Assembly (NCBI RefSeq): GCF_000301075.1
Contig: NZ_JH932293.1
Coordinates: 1,648,692-1,712,691, forward strand
Direction: 5' to 3'
DNA from: Bergeyella zoohelcum ATCC 43767
Lineage (GTDB): Bacteria; Bacteroidota; Bacteroidia; Flavobacteriales; Weeksellaceae
DNA: 64,000 nt
Part shown: positions 18,229 through 27,567 of the stretch, piece after piece
How positions within the stretch are numbered: the first letter of the stretch is position 1
Layout of the letters: each line of letters begins with the position of its first letter
Translations under genes and position numbers: made by a program
Notes under the pieces: generated by a model
What the model saw: the letters and a program-made list of their open reading frames with translations, nothing else
Database searches by the model: none
What the model was told of the DNA's origin: nothing

Positions 18229-19121
18229 ATTTTGTTTTTTTGTAGAAATGTTTTAATATGAGGATAAAGTACTGTCTCTCTAAATTTCTTGCTAAGTAGC
18301 CTCGGAGTATGTCCTCTTTTGGGCATGAAAACCAACTGATGAGGAATCTGCTTCTCCGTGAGCACAGAGTCTAATGTTAGTCCTTGGCTTTGATGAACTA
18401 AAATATCTCTTCCCCCTTGAAAATGGAGTGTAGGAACAGCCGAAGCTACAAATATGGGACTTGCTTTTTGAAATTCTTCTAATGAAGATTCAGTATATCT
18501 TGCCCCCACCACTTTTTCAAAAGTTCGGTGTGATAATTTGTAATAAAAACTAGCCCTATACTTTTCAGAATAAAAATCTACTGGCGGACTCAGAGCAATA
18601 ATTTTATGGACAATATCAGAATATGTATAGCCGTACATAAGTGCCAAATGTCCCCCTGCACTTTCTCCCAAAACCACTAAACCTCGGTATGGAATATTGG
18701 CTTTATCAGCAAATTCTTTAAATTGTTGTACCGCATGAGCAACATCGTCCAGCTGCTCTCGGTAGGTAATACCTTTTTTTCTGCTCACCAAACGATAATT
18801 AATACTATAACTCACAAATCCTTCCTTCAGTAAATACCGCTGAATCTGCCCAATGTGTTCTTTTCTACCAAATTGCCACGCTCCTCCATGAATGATAAGA
18901 ATGGCAGGTTTATTCTCATCTATTTCTTTGGGACTAAAAATATCCATGATATGTCTTTTATGTTTACCATAAGGCATATTGAATATTTTTTGCTCACCAG
19001 TATGAGCGATGAAAACACGATGTTTATTATTACAGCTCATCATTGTACCAATAAACAAAACGAGCATGAAAGATTTTATTACTTTTTTCACTATTGAGTT
19101 TTTAAACCATTTTTTAGACAA
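18219..19121 (-). CDS. Alpha/beta-hydrolase lipoprotein (esterase)
   Basis: 300 residues. The hydrophobic N-terminus ends in a lipobox-like LFIGTMMSC, so it is probably a lipoprotein. The HGGAWQFG oxyanion-hole motif, the nucleophile elbow GESAGGH and a late KRGHTPR histidine make up a carboxylesterase of the HSL/BD-FAE type; an aspartate in GGRDILVHQ is the likely third member of the triad. The substrate is unknown; acetyl or aryl esters of sugars or lipids are typical. Alternative start codons exist within the first 20 residues. It is 59 bp downstream of proline dehydrogenase, behind that gene's terminator. Confidence 0.85.
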   Translation of the reverse strand: MSKKWFKNSIVKKVIKSFMLVLFIGTMMSCNNKHRVFIAHTGEQKIFNMPYGKHKRHIMDIFSPKEIDENKPAILIIHGGAWQFGRKEHIGQIQRYLLKEGFVSYSINYRLVSRKKGITYREQLDDVAHAVQQFKEFADKANIPYRGLVVLGESAGGHLALMYGYTYSDIVHKIIALSPPVDFYSEKYRASFYYKLSHRTFEKVVGARYTESSLEEFQKASPIFVASAVPTLHFQGGRDILVHQSQGLTLDSVLTEKQIPHQLVFMPKRGHTPRLLSKKFRETVLYPHIKTFLQKNKIKK

Positions 19122-19148
19122 TAATCATGCAAGTGTGCCTATTAATAG

Positions 19149-19174
19149 AAAAAATCCTCTCAAATAATGAGAGG
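19149..19174 (-). terminator. Terminator of proline dehydrogenase
   Basis: On the minus strand CCTCTC-ATTATTT-GAGAGG followed by ATTTTTTC. Confidence 0.75.
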
Positions 19175-19180
19175 AAATTA

Positions 19181-20353
19181 TTATCTAGCACTTTCTCTTC
19201 GCTGAATTTCTTTTTGGATAAGTCCTAATTCTCTACCCGTTTGTCCTGCTACAGAAGTATTTTCTTGAGCTCTTCGGGTAAGATACGGAACTACATCTTT
19301 CACAGGGCCATACGGAAGATATTTACAAGCATTGTATTTAAAATTTCCTAGATAGTAAGAAATATTATCGCTCATTCCGTACAATTGTCCAAAATGAATT
19401 TTAGGATAGTCATTCGGGAGATCTAGCTCTTTCATCTTATCCATTATCAGTTCTGTAGATTTCTCATTATGCGTACCAAAAAATGCCGAAATTTTATCCA
19501 AATTTTTCATCACAAAGTGAATAGCAGCGTTGTAATTATCATCACTTGCTTGTTTGGTAGGCTGTATAGGGTCTGGATATTTCATTTCAGCAGCTCTTGC
19601 TCTCTCTTTTTCCATATACGCTCCACGCACAAATTTATAGCCGAGGAAATAATGATGCTCATTAGCTCTTTTTAAATCTTCTTCCAAGTACTCTAATCTT
19701 CCTGTTCTATACATTTGGATGGTATTCCATACAATCGCCTTTTCAGTATTGTATTTTTTCATCATTTCATTTACCAGCTCATCTACTGTAGTTTGTATCC
19801 ATGTCTCTTCAGCATCTACCATGAGTACTACATCTTTTTCGTGGGCTCTTTTACACACTTTATCATACCTTTCTACCACTCTATTCCATTCTTCTTTTTC
19901 TGATGCCGTAAGCTCTATATCTGCTTGGATTTCAGCATACAAATCAAATCTCCCGAAACCTGTAGGTTTAAAAACCACAAAAGGAATGGCGGGATTTCCT
20001 GCGGCAAAATCTATATTTTCTAAGATTTCATGACAAGTTTGGTCAAAGTGTGCCTCATCTTCTTTCCCTTCAATTGCATAATCAAATATACTTCCGATGT
20101 GGCTTTTGTGCATTTGGTTTACTACTTCTAAGCTTTTTTCACGCGTTTCTCCTCCCACAAACTGGGCAAACAGCGTTTTTCTCACAATGTTTTCCACAAA
20201 AGGAAAATTATTCTTAATGCTAAAATTGAGTGCTTTGATTCCTAATCCCGTTAATGATGGGTTTTCAATCATTTTAAACATCCAGTACGCCTTTTTCAGT
20301 TGGGCAGTGGATTTATCTTTAAATGCTATTTCTGTGTTGTTAAATATAGACAT
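19181..20353 (-). CDS. Proline dehydrogenase
   Basis: 390 residues from ATG 20353 (MSIFNNTEIAFKDKSTAQLKKAYWMFKMIE). The FAD-dependent (beta/alpha)8 barrel shows PFVVFKPTGFGRFDL, VLMVDAEETW, YKFVRGAYMEKERARA (substrate/FAD region) and FGTHNEKS, with a C-terminal YLPYGPVKDVVPYLTRRAQEN, a diagnostic proline-binding stretch. It oxidises L-proline to pyrroline-5-carboxylate and passes electrons to the quinone pool. It is a stand-alone enzyme, not fused to the P5C dehydrogenase as in PutA, which agrees with other flavobacteria. TTTG-N20-TAAATTTG lies at 20414-20445. Confidence 0.93.
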   Translation of the reverse strand: MSIFNNTEIAFKDKSTAQLKKAYWMFKMIENPSLTGLGIKALNFSIKNNFPFVENIVRKTLFAQFVGGETREKSLEVVNQMHKSHIGSIFDYAIEGKEDEAHFDQTCHEILENIDFAAGNPAIPFVVFKPTGFGRFDLYAEIQADIELTASEKEEWNRVVERYDKVCKRAHEKDVVLMVDAEETWIQTTVDELVNEMMKKYNTEKAIVWNTIQMYRTGRLEYLEEDLKRANEHHYFLGYKFVRGAYMEKERARAAEMKYPDPIQPTKQASDDNYNAAIHFVMKNLDKISAFFGTHNEKSTELIMDKMKELDLPNDYPKIHFGQLYGMSDNISYYLGNFKYNACKYLPYGPVKDVVPYLTRRAQENTSVAGQTGRELGLIQKEIQRRESAR

Positions 20354-20413
20354 TGCTGTTATAGTTGATAAATAATTTAACGATTTTTTTTTAGTTCCGC
20401 TTTTAAACAATGG

Positions 20414-20445
20414 CAAATTTAGTCATCAAAATCAATGTGTACAAA
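20414..20445 (-). promoter_or_regulatory. Promoter of proline dehydrogenase
   Basis: TTTG (20442-20445), 20-nt spacer, TAAATTTG (20414-20421) on the minus strand; leader of about 55 nt. Confidence 0.6.
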
Positions 20446-20446
20446 T

Positions 20447-21334
20447 CTAATATGAAAATATTCCATCTAGTGCGATAGCCCAAATTCCGATGAAAATCCA
20501 AATTTTCAGTAAATTATTGATGATTAAAGGCATCCCTTTATCTTTTTTGAATACAATCAAAAACATTAAACCTAAAAAAAATAATAATCCCAAAAGGAAA
20601 TAATAAGGTAAAAATACATGATTTTTAAGCAGTTGATACAGTGCTACCGAAATTATCATCAGAAGAAGCAATACTCCTATACTTATTCTCTTTGTCCACG
20701 AAATACTTATGGTATTGGGAAGCGTCTGATAGCCTAGAACAGAATCAATGCGTTGGCTCAAAATATCTTTCATCAAGTCCATTAATAATAGTAATAGAAA
20801 AAGATACGCCGCCATCACAAAGACTACTGCATGATAGGCTTCAAAATAGATGACCATCCCGAAGAATGGATATAAGGATAAGGACACGAAAAGGAGGTTA
20901 TTCAGTATTAAAATTCTGGATAATTTATGACTGTATGCCCAAATAAAAATTTGAAAAATAAGGTAAAATATAAAAACTCTCAACGAAATAATCCCTGCCA
21001 AAATGAGGCTCAATATGGAGCCTATAAGATAGGAAATGAGATAGGTTTTCTGCTGAATAAAAGATTGAAGCTTCGTTCTGAAAGGTCTTACTACTCTATC
21101 TTTTTCTTGATCGTAAAACTGATTAATCATCGCTCCTGTAAGGATACTCATCAGCCCACAAAAAATAATACCATGCACTTTTAAATCAAAGACAAAATCT
21201 TTGATATTTTCATTGGTATTAAAAATAAAAAAAGTAGATACATAAAGTGCAAATGCTAAAACAATTGTCGTAAAAAAACGAGCTCCTAATAAGAAGCCCA
21301 ATATTTTTTTAGTCCAAAGTTTCAACTGTTCCAT
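20447..21334 (-). CDS. UbiA-family prenyltransferase
   Basis: 295 residues, eight or nine predicted membrane helices. The two aspartate-rich loops of the UbiA superfamily are visible: NQFYDQEKDRVVRPF (about residue 70) and LMDLMKDILSQRIDSVLG (about 185). They bind Mg2+-prenyl diphosphate and the acceptor. Possible acceptors are a quinone precursor, glycerol phosphate or another aromatic; the sequence does not decide. It starts 8 nt after the mevalonate kinase gene, a sensible pairing because that pathway supplies the prenyl donor. Confidence 0.85.
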   Translation of the reverse strand: MEQLKLWTKKILGFLLGARFFTTIVLAFALYVSTFFIFNTNENIKDFVFDLKVHGIIFCGLMSILTGAMINQFYDQEKDRVVRPFRTKLQSFIQQKTYLISYLIGSILSLILAGIISLRVFIFYLIFQIFIWAYSHKLSRILILNNLLFVSLSLYPFFGMVIYFEAYHAVVFVMAAYLFLLLLLMDLMKDILSQRIDSVLGYQTLPNTISISWTKRISIGVLLLLMIISVALYQLLKNHVFLPYYFLLGLLFFLGLMFLIVFKKDKGMPLIINNLLKIWIFIGIWAIALDGIFSY

Positions 21335-21342
21335 CGGTATGT

Positions 21343-22278
21343 TTAAAAACGATAAATGACCTCTTTCTGAAAACCTTCCAGCATTTTATCTGCCTTCTCA
21401 AAATCCTTGGTGAACCCCAAAATATAGCCACCACCACCGCTTCCACAGAGTTTTAAATAATACGCATTGGTATCCAATCCTTTTTTCCAAGCATTGTACA
21501 AAGATTTAGGAATCATGGGTTTGAAATGGATATATGCCCATTTAGAAAGCGATTTGAGATTTTTAAAAAAAGGCGTCATTTCCTTCTTTAGGAAAGTATC
21601 TATACATGCATTATTGTACCTGATAAATTCATCTTTAAGCGTCTTCCTGAATCCTTCAGTTTTCATTTTTTCAAAGAAAATCTGTACCATAGGCCCAGTC
21701 TCTCCCACTGCTCCAGAATCAATGAGAAATATTGCTCCTTTTCCCATTTCCTCTTCAGGAATGCTTACCTTGTCCACATTCTCTCTATTTTCAATGAGAA
21801 TAGGTAAATTCATATAACAAATCAGTGGGTCTATCCCCGAACTTTTACCATGAAAATAACTTTCCAAAAGTCCGAATACGGATTTCAGCTGTTTAAGTTC
21901 CTCCTTAGATATGCTTTCGGGCATAAATTTTTTGTAAGAATAGCGTTCAAAAATAGCTGCCACCAAAGCACCAGAACTTCCTACGCCGTAGCCTTGTGGG
22001 ATATTACTATCAAAGAATAAACCTTCTGAAATATCTTTAAGTAGAGCATCAATATCCATCTTGAAATTTTCTGGCAATGCTGTATTTTTTAGATATTCAG
22101 CATATTGCTTTAAACTTTCATTAGATTTTTTTTCAAATTCCGTATCTAAGGCAGAAAATTTCAGTGTCCCTTTGTAAAAAGAATATGGTAAAGTAAGCCC
22201 TTGAGAATCTTCGATGATTCCATACTCTCCGAATAGTAATATCTTAGCGTAAAAAAGAGGATTTGACATAGAGCTCAT
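21343..22278 (-). CDS. mvk: Mevalonate kinase (GHMP kinase)
   Basis: 311 residues. AKILLFGEYGIIEDSQGLTL gives the N-terminal GHMP motif, NIPQGYGVGSSGALVAAI the phosphate-binding loop, and KLCGSGGGGYILGF the C-terminal motif 3. Together these fit mevalonate kinase, the first phosphorylation of the mevalonate route to isoprenoids, which this group uses. The start could be the first Met or the MSNPLFYAK three codons later. It sits in a minus-strand run UMF1 transporter, mvk, ubiA with gaps of 23 and 8 nt. Confidence 0.9.
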   Translation of the reverse strand: MSSMSNPLFYAKILLFGEYGIIEDSQGLTLPYSFYKGTLKFSALDTEFEKKSNESLKQYAEYLKNTALPENFKMDIDALLKDISEGLFFDSNIPQGYGVGSSGALVAAIFERYSYKKFMPESISKEELKQLKSVFGLLESYFHGKSSGIDPLICYMNLPILIENRENVDKVSIPEEEMGKGAIFLIDSGAVGETGPMVQIFFEKMKTEGFRKTLKDEFIRYNNACIDTFLKKEMTPFFKNLKSLSKWAYIHFKPMIPKSLYNAWKKGLDTNAYYLKLCGSGGGGYILGFTKDFEKADKMLEGFQKEVIYRF

Positions 22279-22301
22279 TATTCCACAAAGGTAAGAAAAA
22301 A

Positions 22302-23780
22302 TTATTTTTTCACATGTATAAATCTAATCAATACAGCTCCAATGGCAAAAAAGCTAGACATCGCGATGAATGCATACTGCATATTCCCAAATTTCTGGAT
22401 AATAACAGAGAAAATAAGCATTCCTAAAATAATAGCTATCTTTTCTAAAACATCGAAAAAGCTAAAAAATGTAGTGTTTTCCTGAGAGTTTTCAGGAAGC
22501 AATTTAGAATAAGTAGAGCGGGAAAGAGATTGTAGCCCTCCCATCACTAAACCAATAAATCCAGCCAAAATGTAAAATATCATCTGTAAATTAGGATTTT
22601 CCTTGTTCATAATAAACGCCGTAAGACAACATCCTATCCAAATGACAATGGCAATGGTAAGTACATTTTTATTACCGATTTTTTTGGATAATCTTGAAAA
22701 TAAATATGCACCAAAAATGGCAATAATCTGAATGATTAAAATGGTAATAATCAGTTTGTATTTATCATCTGATTTCGGGAATACCACAGTACTTCCGAAA
22801 GGCGTTGCCATGAGAAATATAGTTTGCATCCCTACGCTGTAAAAGAAAAAGCTACTGAGAAAAAAACTTAAGTTTTTGTTACCAAAAAGGTTTCTTCCCA
22901 CTTTGAAAAGTTCTTTAAAACTTTCCTTTGCAATGGCAATATAAAATTTGATATTATCTATCAAAACCATCCAAAACCCACCATGTTCTGCATGTTTTTT
23001 AAAGATATTTTTATAATTTAAAAGCACTAAATCCTTCGGTAATTTATTTTCTATATTTCCGAACTGAGGAAGGTGTTTAAAGGTATATTGAGAAAATCCA
23101 AACCACCAAGCTCCTGTAATTAAAAAAGTTACACGGATAAGTTGAGTTCTCAGCGTTTCATCATCGGTAAGTCCTTGGATAAGTACCAAACATAGCACCA
23201 GTAAAATCACTGAACCAATATACCCATGGATAAAACCTCTTGCAGAGAGTTCATCCTGCTTATCAGGAGTTGCAATGTCAGGTAAAAAGGAATTATAAAA
23301 TACTAAACTTCCCCAGAAGCCCACACTTGCAGTGATGCTAAAAAGCAACCCTAAGAAAACATTTTCCATCCCCGTGAACATAGCCAGTCCCATGCATGAA
23401 GTGGCACCGAGGTAGCAGAAAAACTGGAGAAAAGATTTCTTATTCCCTATGGTATCTGCTAATGAAGATAAAAATGGAGATAATAATACTACCAAAAAGA
23501 AAGAAATAGCATAAGAAAAACTAAGCACTGCATCGGGCTGATAAGTCTCTCCCAATATGGTAATCATATTTCTCACAGGAATTTCTTGTATTTCTCCTGC
23601 TTCGGGTACAAACTCTTTTTTATTGTACGCCGTAGTAAGAATGGTATAATAAATAGGAAAAATAGTAGAAGTAATTACCAGAGAATATACGGAGTTTGCC
23701 CAATCGTAGAATGCCCATGCTTTCATGATTTTCGGATCATTCTTGATGTTGGTCTTAGGTAAGTTTTCGTTTTCTGTCAT
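22302..23780 (-). CDS. MFS transporter, UMF1/Atg22-like family
   Basis: 492 residues from ATG 23780 (MTENENLPKTN). About 12 membrane helices. The opening KAWAFYDWANSVYSLVITSTIFPIYY is the signature of the UMF1 subgroup of the major facilitator superfamily. In yeast Atg22 exports amino acids from the vacuole; bacterial substrates are unknown. Twelve further residues are open upstream but overlap the thiolase terminator region. Downstream genes on the same strand are mvk and ubiA. Confidence 0.88.
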   Translation of the reverse strand: MTENENLPKTNIKNDPKIMKAWAFYDWANSVYSLVITSTIFPIYYTILTTAYNKKEFVPEAGEIQEIPVRNMITILGETYQPDAVLSFSYAISFFLVVLLSPFLSSLADTIGNKKSFLQFFCYLGATSCMGLAMFTGMENVFLGLLFSITASVGFWGSLVFYNSFLPDIATPDKQDELSARGFIHGYIGSVILLVLCLVLIQGLTDDETLRTQLIRVTFLITGAWWFGFSQYTFKHLPQFGNIENKLPKDLVLLNYKNIFKKHAEHGGFWMVLIDNIKFYIAIAKESFKELFKVGRNLFGNKNLSFFLSSFFFYSVGMQTIFLMATPFGSTVVFPKSDDKYKLIITILIIQIIAIFGAYLFSRLSKKIGNKNVLTIAIVIWIGCCLTAFIMNKENPNLQMIFYILAGFIGLVMGGLQSLSRSTYSKLLPENSQENTTFFSFFDVLEKIAIILGMLIFSVIIQKFGNMQYAFIAMSSFFAIGAVLIRFIHVKK

Positions 23781-23805
23781 GAATGATGAATTATTCAGCA
23801 AAAAT

Positions 23806-23847
23806 AAAAAAACCATTGAGAAAAATGGTATTTCCTCAATGGTTTTT
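23806..23847 (-). terminator. Terminator of the thiolase gene
   Basis: AAAAACCATTGAG/CTCAATGGTTTTT, 14-nt loop, with A/T tracts on both sides, so it may work in both directions. It separates the thiolase unit from the UMF1 transporter unit. Confidence 0.75.
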
Positions 23848-23869
23848 AAAAGTTTATAAAATAGATTTA

Positions 23870-25048
23870 CTATACATTTTCAATGACAATAGCCGATGCA
23901 CCACCTCCACCGTTACAGATGGCAGCTGCTCCGTATCTTCCATTGTTTTGCTTAAGAACATTGATAAGCGTAACGATGATTCTCGCTCCTGAACTTCCTA
24001 ATGGATGTCCTAAAGCCACTGCTCCTCCATTTACATTCACTTTTTCTGCATCTAAACCTAAAATTTTATTATTAGCCAATCCTACTACAGAAAAAGCTTC
24101 GTTAAACTCAAAGAAATCAATATCAGAAATCTGCAAGTTCGCTTTTTTCAGAGCGATAGGCAATGCCTTTGCTGGGGCTGTGGTAAACCACTCTGGAGCT
24201 TGTGCAGCATCAGCATAAGAAACAATTTTCGCCAATGGTTTTAATCCTAACTCTTCCATTTTTTCTTTAGAAACAAGGATAAGGGCAGATGCTCCATCAT
24301 TTAGCGTAGAAGCATTGGCGGCAGTTACGGTACCATTTTCTCTTTGGAAAACAGTAGGTAAAGCACCTATTCTGTCAAAGTTTACTGCTTTATATTCTTC
24401 ATCTTCTGCAAAGATAATAGGCTCTCCTTTTCTCTGTGGAATTTCTACAGGAACTACTTCCTCTGCAAATTTCCCTTCTGCCCAAGCCTTTGCCGAACGC
24501 TGATAAGATTGTACCGCAAAAGCATCTTGTTCTTCGCGAGAAATATGATATTCTGCAGCACATTTCTCCGCACAAACACCCATGTGTACTTTGTTATACA
24601 CATCGGTAAGCCCATCTGTAACCATTCCGTCTTGCATTTTTACATCGCCTAATTTTGTTGCTTGTCTGGCATTGTAATAATGCGGAACACTACTCATATT
24701 CTCCATACCTCCTGCTACGATGATGTCTGCATCTCCTGCTTTAATGGCTTGTGCTGCCATCATTACGGCTTTCATTCCAGAAGCACATACTTTATTAATG
24801 GTAGTAGCGGGAGTCTCCTCGGAAAGCCCTGCTCCTAATGCTACTTGTCTTGCAGGAGCCTGTCCTTCACCTGCCTGAAGCACATTTCCCATGTAGATTT
24901 CTTGTACCAAAGCAGGGTCTAAATTAATTTTATCCAAAGCACCTTTTACCGCCACTGCACCAAGTTGGGTAGCAGGAACAGACGCTAAACTCCCTAAAAA
25001 GCTACCCATAGGTGTACGAGCAGCAGATACGATGAAAATTTCTTTCAT
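23870..25048 (-). CDS. Acetyl-CoA C-acyltransferase (thiolase)
   Basis: 392 residues. The acyl-enzyme cysteine is C88 in NKVCASGMKAV, the family motif FFEFNEAFSVVG follows, then VNGGAVALGHPLGSSGARI, and the second catalytic cysteine C378 lies in AICNGGGGASAIVI. The length and motifs fit a degradative/biosynthetic acetyl-CoA acetyltransferase. It could feed acetoacetyl-CoA to the mevalonate pathway (mevalonate kinase lies nearby) or act in beta-oxidation with the etfAB genes. A small secreted-protein gene lies 4 nt upstream. Confidence 0.93.
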   Translation of the reverse strand: MKEIFIVSAARTPMGSFLGSLASVPATQLGAVAVKGALDKINLDPALVQEIYMGNVLQAGEGQAPARQVALGAGLSEETPATTINKVCASGMKAVMMAAQAIKAGDADIIVAGGMENMSSVPHYYNARQATKLGDVKMQDGMVTDGLTDVYNKVHMGVCAEKCAAEYHISREEQDAFAVQSYQRSAKAWAEGKFAEEVVPVEIPQRKGEPIIFAEDEEYKAVNFDRIGALPTVFQRENGTVTAANASTLNDGASALILVSKEKMEELGLKPLAKIVSYADAAQAPEWFTTAPAKALPIALKKANLQISDIDFFEFNEAFSVVGLANNKILGLDAEKVNVNGGAVALGHPLGSSGARIIVTLINVLKQNNGRYGAAAICNGGGGASAIVIENV

Positions 25049-25052
25049 AAAT

Positions 25053-25436
25053 TTATTTTTGTTTTAAAAGTATTAATTCCATACCTGTTTTTTGCGTTTC
25101 GGTACGGATGTATAAATAATTATCTATAATATCTTTTACGGTAGTAATGTACTTATCTCCTACCTTTATTTCGGGTTCATCACCTTCTATTTTTTGTACA
25201 GTCATTAGGTATTCACAGTCATTAGGATGAACTTTGGTATAAGTGGAATAAATCACTATCTCACCATGATGAATGATTTCCTTTAATTGGTTACCTTTAA
25301 TTTCCAACATCCATTCATCCATAGGAACATCCCAAGCAATATATTTACCTTCGGGCAGATTACATTTTTCTTGATTTTGCTGTGCAGCAACATAGGAGGT
25401 AAGCAATAATGCGAAAGCAATCCAAATTTTCTTCAT
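25053..25436 (-). CDS. Small secreted protein of unknown function
   Basis: 127 residues with a Sec signal peptide (MKKIWIAFALLLTSYVAAQ). The mature part holds CNLPEGKYIAWDVPMDEWML and many beta-strand-like stretches (EIVIYSTYTKVHPNDCEYLMTVQKI), with two cysteines that could pair. I do not recognise a family. The stop is 4 nt before the thiolase start, so it is probably on the same mRNA, without a known functional link. Confidence 0.7.
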   Translation of the reverse strand: MKKIWIAFALLLTSYVAAQQNQEKCNLPEGKYIAWDVPMDEWMLEIKGNQLKEIIHHGEIVIYSTYTKVHPNDCEYLMTVQKIEGDEPEIKVGDKYITTVKDIIDNYLYIRTETQKTGMELILLKQK

Positions 25437-25509
25437 TTTATATCCAAAATGCGACTGCAATTTACACATTTTTTAACACTTTAAATTAAATGACCCTCTT
25501 GTACGAAGC

Positions 25510-26850
25510 CTAGTGCTTTACATTTTCTAGTTTTTCTGGCTCATGTTTGTACTTAAAAATAACCATAAATACCAAAGCTACTATGAGGGCATATAGGGCA
25601 AAAATACTCCATGCGGATTCCCATCCTTTCATTCTGGTAATGGCATCTGTAGTGTCTGAAAACACATTAAAATGATTGACCACTGCCCCAGCAACCAACA
25701 CTCCTATTGTAGCTCCGAATCCATTCGTCATCATCATAAATACGCCTTGTGCCGAAGAACGAATACTTACATCGGTTTCTTGATCCACAAAGAGCGACCC
25801 TGAAACATTGAAAAAATCAAAGGCTACCCCGTAAACAATCATGGAAAGAATGAACATCCATACGCCAGAGCCAGGATCCCCTATAGCGAAAAGCCCGAAT
25901 CTTAAAAACCAAGAAAACATCGCCATAAGCATCACTTTTTTTATTCCAAATTTCTTTAGACAATAAGGAATTAATAAAATACAAAGTGTCTCTGAGACTT
26001 GTGAAAGAGAAATCAGTGCGTTAGCATTATTCACTCCCCACGCAGAGCTGTACTCTTCAATATCTCCAAAACTGGAAATAAAAGGATTAGCATACGCATT
26101 AGTAATCTGCAAAGAAACTCCTAAAAGCATAGAAAAGATGAAGAAAATGGCCATTCTTTTATCTTTGAATAATGCAAAGGCTTTCAGACCAAAAGCTTCT
26201 GAAAATGATTGCTTCTCTGAAGCAGGACTCGTAGGGCAATTTGGCAATGCAAATGAAAATAAAAACAAAGCAAAACTCAATATTGCCGAAACGAAAAACT
26301 GAGCATAGGTATTCTGAAAACTTTCAAAATTAGATTGGTTATTAAAATTAAATCCTAGATTTCCCTCATTAATGCCAGCGAAATTCACAAATAACATGGC
26401 ACAAATAAATCCTACTGTTCCTAATGTCCGTATAGGAGGAAAGGCTTTAATAATATCCATATTATTATTTTTCAAAATGGTATATGCTACAGAATTAGAA
26501 AGTGCAATAGTAGGCATATAAAACATAACACTGAGAGAATACAGTCCAAAAAGTACAGAAAACTCTGTGGCACTACCATTCACCATTCCTACATAACCTG
26601 TCCCTGCAATAGCCATCCCTGCAATGAGATGAGCAAAGCCCAACAAACGCTGAGCAGGAATCCATCGGTCTGCAATGATTCCCAAAATTGCAGGCATAAA
26701 AATGGAAACAATACCTTGCATGGCGTAAAAAATAGGAATTTTATCTCCTAAACCTATCGCTCCTAAATATTTTCCCATAGAAGTAAGGTATGCTCCCCAC
26801 GCCGCAAACTGTAAAAAATTAAGAAGGATAAGTCGTAATTTTACATTCAT
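25510..26850 (-). CDS. Nucleoside:H+ symporter-like MFS permease
   Basis: 446 residues, 12 membrane helices. LNFLQFAAWGAYLTSMGKYL at the N-terminus, GIIADRWIPAQRLLGFAHLIAG (motif A-like loop) and AFPPIRTLGTVGFICAML resemble the NupG/XapB nucleoside permeases. It may import nucleosides; direct substrate evidence is absent. It starts 18 nt after the bifunctional nuclease gene, probably in one operon. Confidence 0.85.
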   Translation of the reverse strand: MNVKLRLILLNFLQFAAWGAYLTSMGKYLGAIGLGDKIPIFYAMQGIVSIFMPAILGIIADRWIPAQRLLGFAHLIAGMAIAGTGYVGMVNGSATEFSVLFGLYSLSVMFYMPTIALSNSVAYTILKNNNMDIIKAFPPIRTLGTVGFICAMLFVNFAGINEGNLGFNFNNQSNFESFQNTYAQFFVSAILSFALFLFSFALPNCPTSPASEKQSFSEAFGLKAFALFKDKRMAIFFIFSMLLGVSLQITNAYANPFISSFGDIEEYSSAWGVNNANALISLSQVSETLCILLIPYCLKKFGIKKVMLMAMFSWFLRFGLFAIGDPGSGVWMFILSMIVYGVAFDFFNVSGSLFVDQETDVSIRSSAQGVFMMMTNGFGATIGVLVAGAVVNHFNVFSDTTDAITRMKGWESAWSIFALYALIVALVFMVIFKYKHEPEKLENVKH

Positions 26851-26868
26851 AATGAATTGTTTTTATAG

Positions 26869-27471
26869 TTAATCTATCGGTTTTGCTCTGTGATTAAGTA
26901 TCTCTTGGATTTTAGCAGCGGTATCAAAATCTTCTATTTTCACTGCTTCTTCTAGTTTAGCACGAAGTACATCAGAAGATAGATGCTCTAATCTTTCTTC
27001 TCTTTCTTGGCTTATTTCTTCTTGGTCTTGATGAGATGATGGTATTTCTTGAATTTCCAAAATAATTCCTGCTTCACTCAATACTTCAGAAGTAGTATAA
27101 ATAGGTGCATCTTGCCTTACTGCCATGGCTACTGCATCAGAAGTCCTTGCATCTAGAACGATAGCATCTCCCGTAGATTTATTAGTAAAATTAATATTAG
27201 AATAAAAAACACCATCTACAATACTATGGATAATCACCGAAACCACCTCGTATCCCGTTTCTGTAATAAATTTTGTGAAAATATCATGAGTAAGCGGGCG
27301 GGCGGTGGGCAAATCTTTTTCTAACCCAATGGAGATGGCTTGTGCTTCATTCCCTCCAATAACAATAGGTAGTTTAATACCACTTAACGGTTCTTCTAAT
27401 ATGAGGGCATAAGCTCCTGCTTTGGATTGACTATGTGATATTCCTCTTATTCTTAATTCCTTAAAGTCCAT
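26869..27471 (-). CDS. Bifunctional nuclease family protein (DUF151 + UVR motif)
   Basis: 200 residues from ATG 27471; a TTG two codons upstream is less likely. The DUF151 domain (about 1-135) shows LPIVIGGNEAQAISIGLE, RPLTHDIFTKFI and LDARTSDAVAMAVR. After an acidic linker, a C-terminal UvrB/UvrC motif, AKLEEAVKIEDFDTAAKIQEIL, is fused. Plant and bacterial DUF151 proteins have been described as DNase/RNase, but the role in bacteria is poorly known. It leads the nucleoside permease gene. Confidence 0.88.
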   Translation of the reverse strand: MDFKELRIRGISHSQSKAGAYALILEEPLSGIKLPIVIGGNEAQAISIGLEKDLPTARPLTHDIFTKFITETGYEVVSVIIHSIVDGVFYSNINFTNKSTGDAIVLDARTSDAVAMAVRQDAPIYTTSEVLSEAGIILEIQEIPSSHQDQEEISQEREERLEHLSSDVLRAKLEEAVKIEDFDTAAKIQEILNHRAKPID

Positions 27472-27517
27472 GGACAAATATACTGTATTTTTTATGATAT
27501 TATTCTATTTTTCCAAT

Positions 27518-27540
27518 GAAAAAAGCCCATTAAAATGGAC
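27518..27540 (-). terminator. Terminator of etfBA
   Basis: Minus strand GTCCAT-TTTA-ATGGGC (one G-U pair) followed by T6. Confidence 0.65.
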
Positions 27541-27567
27541 TTTTTATTGTATAGAAGTGGTAAAAAA